Below, piece after piece: positions 7,174-17,144 of a stretch of 40,583 nucleotides of DNA. Both the position numbers and the translations under genes were made by a program. Numbering within the stretch: the stretch's first letter is position 1; each line of letters opens with the position of its first letter. The stretch lies in assembly GCA_016936135.1 (NCBI GenBank), contig JAFGPP010000062.1:1-40583 (forward strand), given 5' to 3'. The DNA is from Thermoplasmatota archaeon. GTDB lineage: Archaea; Thermoplasmatota; E2; DHVEG-1. Under the pieces are notes generated by a model. The model was not told where the DNA came from. It was given only the letters and a program-made list of their open reading frames with translations, and searched no databases.

Positions 7174-9294
7174 TTATTGTCTGGGCCCAATATCCTTGAA
7201 ATAATCCCTTATACTCCTTGGTATATCATCATTTCCATAATAATTGTTGTACTGTGTATTATCTGGATGATATTCAGTTAATTCCTTAGGTGTTGTTTTA
7301 TCAATCAATTCATTTCTACTCCCCTTTTTAAAAAGAGAACCAAGTAGAATACCAACTGATAAACCTATGATACCTCCTAATGCAGCAAAAAATAGTAAAT
7401 ATTGGCTGTATCTAGTGATACTATCAATAAACGGATTAACATTTAAATCAGGTATGCCCAAGTACCGTGATGATTGACTACCACATGTGCTTGTAACCGT
7501 TAATACCCCGGGTATAAGACCGCTGTATTTATAATAAAAAATTGCAGCATCAATTGAAGACTCATTTTCCAAACTCTGCGCGTACTCATAATAACTAACT
7601 GCTAGAACAGGTTCAATTCCCCTAAGTCTACTTTCGCTGATACTCGAACTTGCACGTTCTTGATATCTGTCGAGTTTTTCAATACCATTCCCATCCACAA
7701 GTTCCAGTGCAAGATTGGCTTTTGCCAATGCTTCTAAAGCCTCAAAAATAGCGGCAGCGGGGTACCCTCTATCTTTGTCATCACGGGCAGTTTCCAATAA
7801 ACTCTCTGCATCAGTAATATAATTAGAACTTTTTCCGACTTCTCCAAGAATAATATTTGAATAGACTAACGACTGCTGTGCATCATCAATGTATTCTTCG
7901 GCTAGACTATATAAATCTTCTTTTCCGATATCTCCAGAGTCATCGAAATAATCTGAAATTCCAATCCACCACCCGATACTCTCGCTTCTCTGGATTGCAA
8001 AGGCAATATCCTTTAACGCCTCGATATAATAGCCCTGTTGGTAGTTATTATTTGCATTAGCGATATACAGCTCTGCTTCTGAGGCTCTTTTCTGTGCTGC
8101 ACCCACGCATTGCAGTGATATCGCTCCCCCAATTTCTGCATCTTTGGCAAAACTGCTTTTATTGTTATTTAAATTTTTTGCATGTAAAAGAAGTGAATTG
8201 ACAAAATCTTTATTATTTTCTGCAATAAAATATTCACAGGCATAGATTACAAAATTTGAGTTTATCAAGGATTGGAATGATTTGCTGGTACTAGTGTAAA
8301 AAACTTCTTGGTCAAACCAATCTTGAGATTCCAACAATGCTTGTTGAGCAGTATTAAGAAAGTCAGTTATATAATTACGATAATAGTAAGGAAATTGATT
8401 TGGTATACTAGTAGTATTGAATGATTCACTGGCATTTAAATAGGCTTTTATTGATTCATTTAAAAGATTTGTAGCCAAAGGTTTCATTGAGTTGAGATAA
8501 TCTTGGGTGGTGATGCTTTCGTTAGACTCAATGATTGGAAAACTCCAACCAGTAAAATAATACATTACTTCATTGATGTCTTCGACTTCAATTACCTCGA
8601 TGCCATAGTTATCCAATGCATAATCATATACATTTCTTATCACTTGTCTAGTTGTAATTTGTGTCCATCCTCCCTCGGTTACCGTTTCGGTAATGGTTTC
8701 TAAATATTGCCCTTGACCCTTTGGGATTAAAAAACGCTTTGCTCCAACCGAATAAGCCGCATCTATTTTTTGGGGTATGCCACCGATTGGACCTATGCTG
8801 CCATCAGGATTTATCATACCAGTCATCATTGTCTCTTTATCCATTGTCCAATTTTCGAGAAGTGAAATTACCGCTGCAGTCATTATCCCTCCTGCCGAAG
8901 GACCACCTATTACCGGAGCAGAGGTTCTAATTACAAAAAAATAATCATAAATAGAAGGATTTACCTCGCAATTATTGTCATTTTTTACCAGTGCACTTGC
9001 AACCTTTACGGCAAGTCGAGCAGACCCCTGCATATCTATTTGAGTAAGTGGTAATGTATCGACAAAAACCCTGCCGCCCCCATTGCTTTGGATCGTAACT
9101 GTGATGGTTGAAGTTACACCTACATATCCATTGTCAGTTTGGGCGACTGCTGGCGCGTAAACAGTTACATTTCTGTAATCAATTGAGATGTTGCCGCTAC
9201 TGATTTCACCAGGATTTAAGGCAGTTGTTATTGGTGAGTTTGAGGCAATTGTTGTTAACAAACATATAATTATGATGAAAAAGCCTTTTTTCAT
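7174..9294 (-). CDS. Secreted, membrane-anchored Lon-like (S16 fold) serine protease, COG1750 type
   Basis: 706 aa. A signal peptide occupies residues 1-26. The Lon-type proteolytic domain is at ~30-250, with Ser133 in 'VIGGPSAGGIMTA' and Lys176 in 'GGIPQKIDAA', the Ser-Lys dyad of Lon. 'MTGMINPDGSIGPIGGI' is the characteristic Lon strand. No AAA+ ATPase domain is present, so this is an ATP-independent enzyme. Residues ~270-600 are helical and rich in Ala, Ser and Glu, with TPR-like 'A..Y..A' patterns. A single membrane helix ('LLFFAALGGIIGLSVGILLG') sits near the C-terminus with a ~45-aa basic/polar tail, so the protease domain should face outside. It is divergent from pycB. Family recognition is good; targets are unknown. 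Confidence 0.85.
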   Translation of the reverse strand: MKKGFFIIIICLLTTIASNSPITTALNPGEISSGNISIDYRNVTVYAPAVAQTDNGYVGVTSTITVTIQSNGGGRVFVDTLPLTQIDMQGSARLAVKVASALVKNDNNCEVNPSIYDYFFVIRTSAPVIGGPSAGGIMTAAVISLLENWTMDKETMMTGMINPDGSIGPIGGIPQKIDAAYSVGAKRFLIPKGQGQYLETITETVTEGGWTQITTRQVIRNVYDYALDNYGIEVIEVEDINEVMYYFTGWSFPIIESNESITTQDYLNSMKPLATNLLNESIKAYLNASESFNTTSIPNQFPYYYRNYITDFLNTAQQALLESQDWFDQEVFYTSTSKSFQSLINSNFVIYACEYFIAENNKDFVNSLLLHAKNLNNNKSSFAKDAEIGGAISLQCVGAAQKRASEAELYIANANNNYQQGYYIEALKDIAFAIQRSESIGWWIGISDYFDDSGDIGKEDLYSLAEEYIDDAQQSLVYSNIILGEVGKSSNYITDAESLLETARDDKDRGYPAAAIFEALEALAKANLALELVDGNGIEKLDRYQERASSSISESRLRGIEPVLAVSYYEYAQSLENESSIDAAIFYYKYSGLIPGVLTVTSTCGSQSSRYLGIPDLNVNPFIDSITRYSQYLLFFAALGGIIGLSVGILLGSLFKKGSRNELIDKTTPKELTEYHPDNTQYNNYYGNDDIPRSIRDYFKDIGPRQ

Positions 9295-9373
9295 GAACTC
9301 GACCCCTTTTAGGAAAGCTATTATACAAAGTGCGGTACAAAAAATTTACTATAGTCATTTTGCTGTATCATAT

Positions 9374-9396
9374 GGATCTAAAAAATATATAACCCC
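9374..9396 (+). promoter_or_regulatory. Putative promoter of the pycBA operon
   Basis: The AT-rich run 'aaaaatatataacc' resembles an archaeal TATA box, with a purine-rich stretch just upstream that could be the BRE. It lies about 90 bases before the pycB ATG, implying a leader of roughly 60-70 nt. The leader ends in Shine-Dalgarno ggagg at 9471-9475, 8 bases before ATG 9484. The rest of the 189-base divergent gap with the Lon-like gene holds no ORF. Confidence 0.35.
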
Positions 9397-9483
9397 GATA
9401 TTATTAAGTAGGTTAATAGGATACCATTCCTCACTTGAGGCCTTCATAAAGACCACAAGACGAACGAAATGGAGGCAATGTAA

Positions 9484-11298
9484 ATGGTTCAATTACATGA
9501 AATGATTTTTAGAGATGCTCATCAATCGATGTTAGCAACTCGAATGAGAACTGAGGATATGCTCCCTATCGCAGATAAGGTAGATCAAATTGGATTCTTT
9601 TCTCTTGAGGTTTGGGGTGGGGCCACCTTTGATGTGCCTATTCGATATCTAAACGAGTGCCCATGGGAACGCATTCGAAAACTTAAAAAGGCAATGCCAA
9701 ACACCCCTATGCAGATGCTTGAGAGGGCAATGAATATCGTTGCTTATTGGAATTTTCCTGACGATATTGTTAAAAAATTTATTTATCTAGCAAAGAAAAA
9801 TGGTGTAGATTATTTCAGAATTTTTGATGCTCTTAATGATCTTCGTAACATGGAGGTACCTATTGAATCTGTTAAGGAAAACGGCGGTCATGTACAGGCT
9901 TGTTTAAGTTATACTATATCACCAGTTCATACCGTGGATTATTTTGTTGAGAAATTTAAAAAACTATCTAAAATGGGTGCAGACACTCTTTGTATTAAAG
10001 ATATGGCTGGGATGATTTCCCCTCAACGTGCTTATGATATAATAAAAGGAGTGAAAGATGCAGGGATAAAACAACCAATTGATCTTCACTCACATTATAC
10101 TAGCGGGATGACGGGTATGGCATATCAACGAGCTGTAGAAGCAGGTGTTGATATTCTTGATACAGCAATGTCACCGATATCTGGTGGAACTGCTGCTCCT
10201 GCAACAGAAAGCGTTGTAGCAGCATTAAAAGGAACCGAATGGGACACTGGCTATGATCTTGAACTTCTGATCGAAATTAGAAAATATTTTCTCAAAGTCT
10301 GGGATAAATATCGACATCTTCATAGATTCAACGCGCTCAAAGTTGACCCAAGTGTTACACTTCATCAGGTCCCGGGTGGAATGCTTTCAAATCTTATTTT
10401 CCAACTCGAGGAACAGGGAGCCCATGATAAATATCAAGAAATCCTTGTAGAAACAGCACGTGTTCGTGAGGAACTTGGGTATCCTCCACTTGTAACTCCT
10501 ACAAGTCAGGTTGTGGGTGTTCAGGCAGTAATGAATGTTTTACACGGTCGTTACAAAGTAATAACAAAGGAAACCAAAGATTACTGTAAGGGTATGTATG
10601 GCAAACCCCCAGCTCCGATTAAAGTAGAAATTATGAAAAAAGTCCTTGGTCCTAAATGGAAAGACGAAGTAATTGATTGCAGACCTGCGGATCTTCTAGA
10701 ACCTATGTGGGAAAAACGAAAATCAGAACTCAAAGAGCATACTGATGTTAAATTAACTGATGAAAATATTATGACATATGCTATTTATCCTCAAGTTGGT
10801 TTAAAATTTTTAAAAGGTCAGGCTCAGGCAGAATTTACATCAGAGGATCTGCCATTACCTCTCGATCATAAGCTTACGAGAGGAATGGTAAAACAAAGTT
10901 TCCCGGAAGTCAAAGATTTATGGCTTGAAACATTGCCTCCCGAGAAAAGAAGCGGTCCTGCCCAGATTCCTACAGAGTTTGAAGTTGAGGTAGATGGAGA
11001 ACCATTTGAAGTAAAAGTCATACCTTCAGGTGGTTTTATGGTTTCTGGAGCCACATCGGGGGCCCCTCAAAAACCTAAAGATATCGATGGAGGGGTTAAA
11101 TCAAATATGCAAGGAACTATTTTATCGTTAAAGGTTAAAAAAGGAGACAAGGTAAAAGTTGGAGATGTAATTGCTACAATCGAAGCCATGAAAATGGAAC
11201 AGGAAATAAAATCAGAGTCAAATGGAGAAGTCAAGGATATTTTCATTAAAGAGGGGGATTCTGTTTCCTGTGGTGATCTTTTGATGCAGGTTTTGTAA
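9484..11298 (+). CDS. pycB: Pyruvate carboxylase subunit B (carboxyltransferase plus biotin carrier)
   Basis: 604 aa, the size of archaeal PycB/OadA-type subunits. The N-terminal TIM-barrel carboxyltransferase opens with 'FRDAHQSMLATRMRTEDM', carries 'CIKDMAGMISP' (biotin-dependent lysine region) and the metal-binding 'DLHSHYTSGM'. A conserved carboxylase domain follows to ~residue 470. The C-terminal biotinyl domain (~530-604) has 'IEAMKMEQEI' with the biotinylated Lys at about residue 570. It moves CO2 from carboxybiotin to pyruvate, giving oxaloacetate for anaplerosis or gluconeogenesis. pycA follows after 20 bases. No gene for a sodium-pump beta subunit is nearby, favouring carboxylase over oxaloacetate decarboxylase. 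Biotin protein ligase is not in the window. Confidence 0.92.
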   Translation: MVQLHEMIFRDAHQSMLATRMRTEDMLPIADKVDQIGFFSLEVWGGATFDVPIRYLNECPWERIRKLKKAMPNTPMQMLERAMNIVAYWNFPDDIVKKFIYLAKKNGVDYFRIFDALNDLRNMEVPIESVKENGGHVQACLSYTISPVHTVDYFVEKFKKLSKMGADTLCIKDMAGMISPQRAYDIIKGVKDAGIKQPIDLHSHYTSGMTGMAYQRAVEAGVDILDTAMSPISGGTAAPATESVVAALKGTEWDTGYDLELLIEIRKYFLKVWDKYRHLHRFNALKVDPSVTLHQVPGGMLSNLIFQLEEQGAHDKYQEILVETARVREELGYPPLVTPTSQVVGVQAVMNVLHGRYKVITKETKDYCKGMYGKPPAPIKVEIMKKVLGPKWKDEVIDCRPADLLEPMWEKRKSELKEHTDVKLTDENIMTYAIYPQVGLKFLKGQAQAEFTSEDLPLPLDHKLTRGMVKQSFPEVKDLWLETLPPEKRSGPAQIPTEFEVEVDGEPFEVKVIPSGGFMVSGATSGAPQKPKDIDGGVKSNMQGTILSLKVKKGDKVKVGDVIATIEAMKMEQEIKSESNGEVKDIFIKEGDSVSCGDLLMQVL

Positions 11299-11318
11299 AT
11301 ATTCTAAAGGAGTAAATT

Positions 11319-12776
11319 ATGCTAAACAAAGTTTTGGTTGCCAATCGAGGAGAAATTGCAATCCGTATCATGCGAGCATGTAAAGAACTTGGTGTTTCGA
11401 CGGTTGCTGTGTATTCCGATGCCGATCAAAAGGCACTTTTTGTTAAATATGCAGATGAAAAAATCAATATCGGTCCAGGTCCTGCTAGTCAGAGTTATTT
11501 GAATAAAGAAAAAATCATTGATGCTGCTCTGAAAACTGGGTCTGAAGGAATTCATCCCGGGTATGGATTTATGGCGGAAAATGCTGACTTTGCAGAGTTA
11601 TGTCAAAAAAATGGTATAGAGTTTATTGGTCCGCCTGTCTCTGCTATGAGACTTATGGGTTCAAAAATCGATTCGAAAAAATCCATGATTAATGTAGGGG
11701 TTCATGTTGTACCGGGTGTTACAGAAGCAATTGCTGACCACGAAAGAGCAAAAGATATTGCTTATGAGATCGGATACCCTGTAATGCTTAAAGCCTCTGC
11801 TGGTGGAGGCGGTATCGGCATCCAGATGGTAGAAAATGAAAACCAAATGGAAAAAGCGTTGGCAACAGTAAGAAAGTTGGCAAAAAATTCTTTTGGTGAC
11901 GATTCCGTTTTTATAGAAAAATTCATTCAGGATCCTCGCCATATAGAATATCAGGTTATTGGTGATAAGAAAGGTCATTTAATTCATTGTTATGAACGTG
12001 AATGTAGCGTGCAAAGACGCCATCAGAAATTAATTGAAGAAACACCATCATGTGCTCTAACCCCCCAATTGAGAGAAGAGATTGGAAAACAGGCAGTCCT
12101 TGCTGCAAAAACTGCTAAATACTACAATGCTGGGACATGCGAATTTATGTTTAAAGATGGTAAATACTATTTTCTTGAAATGAATACACGTCTACAAGTA
12201 GAACACCCAATTACTGAGGTTACCACTGGGGTGGATTTGGCAAGAGAACAACTACGAGTAGCCTCTGGATTAGATCTGGAATACGAACAAAACGACATCC
12301 ATCCAAGGGGACATGCTATCGAGTGTCGAATTAATGCGGAGGACCCATTAAACAATTTTATGCCTGCCCCAAGTAAAATTGTTAGATATGCTGAACCAAG
12401 CGGCCCGGGAATTAGGGTAGATTCTGGCGTTTATCAAGGATTTACAATCCCTCCATTTTATGATTCAATGATTGCAAAATTAATTGTGTGGGCAGAAGAC
12501 AGGAAACGTGCTATTGACAGAACAAAAAGAGCACTTTGGGAATATCAGATAGGAGGAGTTAGAAATAACATTCCATTCCATCAGGTTGTTATGAATCATA
12601 AACAATGGATAGAAGGGAGATATGATACTAGCTATATTCCTCGATACCATATTCTTGATCAGGTTGTTGAGTACGTAAAGGATTTAAAATCCCAGTCTTC
12701 ATCAACAAAAACAGCAGCTGCAATGGCAGCCGTTCAAGCCGTCATTATTGCAGCTAGTAAAACTTCTAAAAATTAA
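11319..12776 (+). CDS. pycA: Pyruvate carboxylase subunit A (biotin carboxylase)
   Basis: 485 aa ATP-grasp enzyme. The N-terminus 'KVLVANRGEIAIRIMRACKE' is diagnostic of biotin carboxylases. The ATP-binding glycine loop is 'KASAGGGGIGIQMV', catalytic region 'YERECSVQRRHQKLIEE', metal site 'FLEMNTRLQVEHPITE' and C-terminal 'GHAIECRINAEDP'. It carboxylates the biotin on PycB using ATP and bicarbonate. A Shine-Dalgarno 'aaaggagt' lies 8 bases before the ATG. The last ~25 residues (Ala/Ser-rich 'TKTAAAMAAVQAVIIAA') extend beyond the usual end of biotin carboxylase and may be a subunit-contact tail, as in other two-subunit enzymes. Confidence 0.93.
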   Translation: MLNKVLVANRGEIAIRIMRACKELGVSTVAVYSDADQKALFVKYADEKINIGPGPASQSYLNKEKIIDAALKTGSEGIHPGYGFMAENADFAELCQKNGIEFIGPPVSAMRLMGSKIDSKKSMINVGVHVVPGVTEAIADHERAKDIAYEIGYPVMLKASAGGGGIGIQMVENENQMEKALATVRKLAKNSFGDDSVFIEKFIQDPRHIEYQVIGDKKGHLIHCYERECSVQRRHQKLIEETPSCALTPQLREEIGKQAVLAAKTAKYYNAGTCEFMFKDGKYYFLEMNTRLQVEHPITEVTTGVDLAREQLRVASGLDLEYEQNDIHPRGHAIECRINAEDPLNNFMPAPSKIVRYAEPSGPGIRVDSGVYQGFTIPPFYDSMIAKLIVWAEDRKRAIDRTKRALWEYQIGGVRNNIPFHQVVMNHKQWIEGRYDTSYIPRYHILDQVVEYVKDLKSQSSSTKTAAAMAAVQAVIIAASKTSKN

Positions 12777-12795
12777 TAATAAAAAATAGAAGATC

Positions 12796-13350
12796 TTATT
12801 TCTTTCTTATAAGATCCAGTGAAGCAAGTTCAGCAGATAGTTTGTCGACAGCTAGTGAAACATCAGACGTTTTACGTGCCCCGGTGCATACTATTTTGCC
12901 CGAACCAAAAAGCAACATCGCAACCTTGGGTTCTTTTATTCTATATACTAAACCAGGGAATTGCTCTGGTTCATATTCAACATTTTCCAAACCAAGTCCC
13001 ATTGCTACTTCGTTTAGATTTAATTCAGTTCCTAAATCAGATATTGCAACAATATTTTGAATCACAATTTCCAAATCTTTGTAAACATCTACACCCAATT
13101 TTCTAAGTTTTTCTGCAATAATGTTTACAGTTTTTCTCACATTCTCTACGTTTTTTGCCCCCGTGCAATTCGCCTTTCCACTTCTGAATAACAATGTAGC
13201 AGTTTTTGGTTCCGATAATCGGTAGACCAATCCTGGAAATTGTTCTGGTTCGTATTCTGCTTCTTCCAATGACTGTGCGATAACGTCTAAATCCAATTTA
13301 TCAGCAAATGATGTAGACGCTACAATATTTTCTACTATTACTTCTGGCAT
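12796..13350 (-). CDS. tbp: TATA-box binding protein, canonical paralogue
   Basis: 184 aa from the ATG at 13350, which has Shine-Dalgarno 'ggaggtaaaact' just upstream; the 10-codon extension in the ORF track is not needed. There are two direct repeats of ~90 aa, each with the saddle signature: 'PEQFPGLVYRLSEPKTATLL' and 'PEQFPGLVYRIKEPKVAMLL', each ending in 'CTGAKN/CTGARK'. The phenylalanines that kink DNA are present in both repeats (QFPGL, LLF). It nucleates the archaeal pre-initiation complex with TFB and RNA polymerase. It lies 16 bases downstream of a second TBP gene in the same direction, probably one transcript. This copy is the closer to consensus and is likely the housekeeping factor. 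Confidence 0.95.
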   Translation of the reverse strand: MPEVIVENIVASTSFADKLDLDVIAQSLEEAEYEPEQFPGLVYRLSEPKTATLLFRSGKANCTGAKNVENVRKTVNIIAEKLRKLGVDVYKDLEIVIQNIVAISDLGTELNLNEVAMGLGLENVEYEPEQFPGLVYRIKEPKVAMLLFGSGKIVCTGARKTSDVSLAVDKLSAELASLDLIRKK

Positions 13351-13366
13351 AGTTTTACCTCCATTT

Positions 13367-13912
13367 TTATAATGCCCCAAAAGATCTAAGTTTTTCTTTA
13401 ATCGAATTTATGGCCAATGATGCATCCTCAAGATTTTTGGTGCCCGTACATACAATTTTCCCAGATGCAAAAAGCAAAACAACGGCACGAGGATTGTCCA
13501 TTTTAATAATTAGACCGGGAAATTTTTCAGGATTAAATTTTACATTTTCAATTAATTTGCTTTTAGCAACTGCAACAAGATCTAATGTTTTATTTATATG
13601 AGAAGTAGCGATGATATTTTGAATTTCTACTTCCGGTTCTTCAGGAATTTTACTACCAGCCCTCTCTATTTGATCTATAGCACGGTTGATTAAGTCTTCC
13701 AGCTGATCCATATTTTTTGCGCCTGTGCACACAATTCTCCCACTGGGAAAAATCAAGGCCGCAGTTTTTGGATGGCGAAAATTCAAAGCTAGACCTGAAA
13801 ATTCATTGGGATCATATTTACAGTCCTTGATTAAAGATGCAAGATGTTGAATATCAAAATGGTTTGCTAAATGTGTAGTTGCAACGATATTTTCCACCTG
13901 TATATCAGCCAT
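13367..13912 (-). CDS. tbp: TATA-box binding protein, divergent paralogue
   Basis: 181 aa, clearly a TBP: it starts 'VENIVATTH' and has two repeats ending 'SGRIVCTGAKNMD' and 'SGKIVCTGTKNLE'. Repeat 1 is unusual: the conserved FPGLVYRL reads 'FSGLALNFRHP', so the proline after the DNA-kinking Phe is lost and the strand facing DNA changes. Repeat 2 ('KFPGLIIKMDNPRAVVLLF') is nearer to normal. This is the first gene of the TBP pair and has a good promoter. Tandem duplication followed by divergence is the simple reading. It could recognise altered TATA sequences or serve stress promoters, as multiple TBPs are proposed to do in haloarchaea and Methanosarcina; that is inference. Confidence 0.93.
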   Translation of the reverse strand: MADIQVENIVATTHLANHFDIQHLASLIKDCKYDPNEFSGLALNFRHPKTAALIFPSGRIVCTGAKNMDQLEDLINRAIDQIERAGSKIPEEPEVEIQNIIATSHINKTLDLVAVAKSKLIENVKFNPEKFPGLIIKMDNPRAVVLLFASGKIVCTGTKNLEDASLAINSIKEKLRSFGAL

Positions 13913-13940
13913 AACTCTCTAGCCTTCCCCTCCTTGAAGT

Positions 13941-13970
13941 ATATAAAGAGCTTTTATAAATATTTCGAAT
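13941..13970 (-). promoter_or_regulatory. Promoter of the tandem TBP genes (BRE/TATA)
   Basis: Read on the minus strand, 'attcgaaata' (BRE-like) is followed by 'tttataaaag' (TATA box). A start site ~25 bases downstream would fall near 13930. The stretch 'caaggaggggaagg' between there and the ATG at 13912 is a strong Shine-Dalgarno region. A second AT-rich 'tttatatac' overlaps downstream. Confidence 0.5.
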
Positions 13971-14003
13971 TGCTTTCTAAAGAAAAAATTTCAAATGATA
14001 ATA

Positions 14004-14702
14004 CTACCAAACTCGATCGATATCCAACTCGCTTTCATTATTTTTAATTTTCCTTTTTTTCTTATTATCATTCAGCTTATCAAATATGCCTCTAAATTCA
14101 TCAGTGTGATATTCTATACGTCTTTCACACGACGCCACGGCGAGTTCACCTCTGGTTTTTTCAATAATTCCTCTTACTTGATCCTGCTTTCTCTTAATTG
14201 GTACAAGTGAAGAAGGGTAATCAAATTTTATTATTGCATCATAAATGTTTTCCATTAATTTAAGATATTTGTTAGCCTCTTCAGCGGCACCATCAAGAAT
14301 AGAATCTAAAGATTTTCTTCTAAGTTCTCCCACTACATCACACAAACCAAGAAGATATGAACTATATGTAGTTTGTAATTTGTCAGGATCCGGTAAATTT
14401 TTTCCTTGGATTATGTTTAATAGACATTTCGCCTCCACGAATTCCTGTGCAGCGTTTTCTACATAGCCGGCGTGAAAAAGCTCTGGATAGTCGCCTGTCA
14501 AATCATATAAAGTAACAAGTTTTGCAGAGGCCCTCTTCAAATGAATCTTAGCTTTTTCAGTTTGTTCCTGATGAATTAGCTGAATTGCTTTCCTACAATT
14601 GATGATAATTTCTCTTGAGTGTCTCAATGCCTTTTCTCTTATTTTGTCCTTGTCATCAATGCTCTTTTCAATTTTATCAATTATCTTTTCTAGATTTTTC
14701 AT
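14004..14702 (-). CDS. Archaeal translin-family protein
   Basis: 232 aa, almost wholly alpha-helical, with the translin layout: 'REKALRHSREIIINCRKAI', then 'GDYPELFHAGYVENAAQEFV' containing the conserved E..E acidic motif, and 'YLLGLCDVVGELRRKSLD'. Eukaryotic translin/TRAX (C3PO) is an RNA-binding complex with TRAX nuclease activity. Archaeal homologues bind RNA and some cleave it. The C-terminus is highly charged ('KKKRKIKNNE'). The ATG abuts the stop of serA with no gap, so the pair is co-translated in an eno-serA-translin order. That is an unexpected partnership between serine/glycolytic enzymes and RNA metabolism. Confidence 0.87.
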   Translation of the reverse strand: MKNLEKIIDKIEKSIDDKDKIREKALRHSREIIINCRKAIQLIHQEQTEKAKIHLKRASAKLVTLYDLTGDYPELFHAGYVENAAQEFVEAKCLLNIIQGKNLPDPDKLQTTYSSYLLGLCDVVGELRRKSLDSILDGAAEEANKYLKLMENIYDAIIKFDYPSSLVPIKRKQDQVRGIIEKTRGELAVASCERRIEYHTDEFRGIFDKLNDNKKKRKIKNNESELDIDRVW

Positions 14703-15656
14703 TTACATCAATTTTTTATTTACGCAAAAATCAGGTTTTTGCTTGTTTAGAACCTTTATAATTTGTTCTGCACAAATCGTTCCAGCCCTAATTTGCCCTT
14801 CATTTGTATTTGCTCCAATATGTGGTGTTAAAGTTACATTGTCAAGTTTTAATAATGGGCTATCTTTGGGAGGTTCACTTTCAAAAACATCGATACCTGC
14901 ACCAGCAATTTTTTTATCTTTTAATGAATTGTAAAGTGCAGTTTCGTCAACCGTTCCGCCTCTGGAACAATTTATCAAAAATGCTGTTGATTTCATTTTA
15001 GAAATCATTTCTTTGTTTACTATATGGTGTGTTTCTGCAGTGTGTGGAAGATGAAGCGAGATAAAATCCGATTTCTTCATCAAATCTCTAAGGTTTTCAA
15101 TTTTTTCAATTTTTGATTTATTCAAAACTTCTTTACCTAAAAATGGATCATATCCTATGACTTTCATATTAAATGCTTGAGCAAATTCTGCAACACATCT
15201 TCCAATATTGCCGCAACCAATTAATCCCAATATTTTTCCACTTAATTCGATTCCTTTAAGTTGCTTTTTTGCCCAATCTCCATTTTTCATTGTTGAGTCT
15301 GCTTTTGATAACTGTCTAGAAAGTGAAAGCATATGTGCAAATGTCAACTCTGCCACGCTTGTTGTGGACCCTGTTGGGGCGTTTACCACTGGTATTTTGT
15401 GTTTTGCGGCTGTTTTTATATCCACATTGTCAACACCAATTCCAGCCCTACCAATGACCTTTAATTTTCCTTTTGTTCCTGCATTAACTACGTCGGAGAC
15501 AACCTTTGTGCGTCCCCTTACCATTAATGCATCGTATTTCGAAATTTCCTTGAGCAAAGTCTCAGCGTCCATCTCGTTATATGTTACATCGTGACCAGCA
15601 TCTTTCAATAGGCGGATTGCTTCATCTGCCATTTTATCAGTAATAAGTATATTCAT
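14703..15656 (-). CDS. serA: D-3-phosphoglycerate dehydrogenase, short form
   Basis: 317 aa from the ATG at 15656 (track adds 9 codons from a TTG). The start 'MNILITDKMADEAIRLLKDA' and 'MVRGRTKVVSDVV' are SerA-like. NAD motif 'GLIGCGNIGRCVAE'; catalytic Arg in 'NCSRGGTVDE', Glu in 'DVFESEPP', His in 'LTPHIGANT'. It oxidises 3-phosphoglycerate in the first step of serine synthesis. Most archaeal SerA chains are ~525 aa with ASB and ACT regulatory domains; this one stops after the catalytic unit, so classic serine feedback inhibition via ACT should be absent. Enolase is 44 bases upstream on the same strand and translin abuts downstream. Confidence 0.87.
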   Translation of the reverse strand: MNILITDKMADEAIRLLKDAGHDVTYNEMDAETLLKEISKYDALMVRGRTKVVSDVVNAGTKGKLKVIGRAGIGVDNVDIKTAAKHKIPVVNAPTGSTTSVAELTFAHMLSLSRQLSKADSTMKNGDWAKKQLKGIELSGKILGLIGCGNIGRCVAEFAQAFNMKVIGYDPFLGKEVLNKSKIEKIENLRDLMKKSDFISLHLPHTAETHHIVNKEMISKMKSTAFLINCSRGGTVDETALYNSLKDKKIAGAGIDVFESEPPKDSPLLKLDNVTLTPHIGANTNEGQIRAGTICAEQIIKVLNKQKPDFCVNKKLM

Positions 15657-15700
15657 ACAACTACCCCGATGTGCGGATATCAATATCCATCTAAAAGAGT

Positions 15701-17017
<1,317 letters not shown>

Positions 17018-17144
17018 TCATTACATAAAATTGTTTACAATGTTTTAAAATGCAATCGTTATTAACAAACTATTGTAATTACAATAAAATTAATCGAGAG
17101 AAAACTTAATAACCTATGATTTCTTCCAAACATTGAGGTAAAAA

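Noticed and set aside
12819-13106. Plus-strand ORFs across the TBP genes
   Set aside because: Antisense of well-identified TBP coding sequence with no family match.
14703-15656. SerA as a frameshifted fragment of a full-length enzyme
   Set aside because: The DNA after its stop is the translin coding sequence on the same strand, abutting exactly, so no hidden ACT domain remains.
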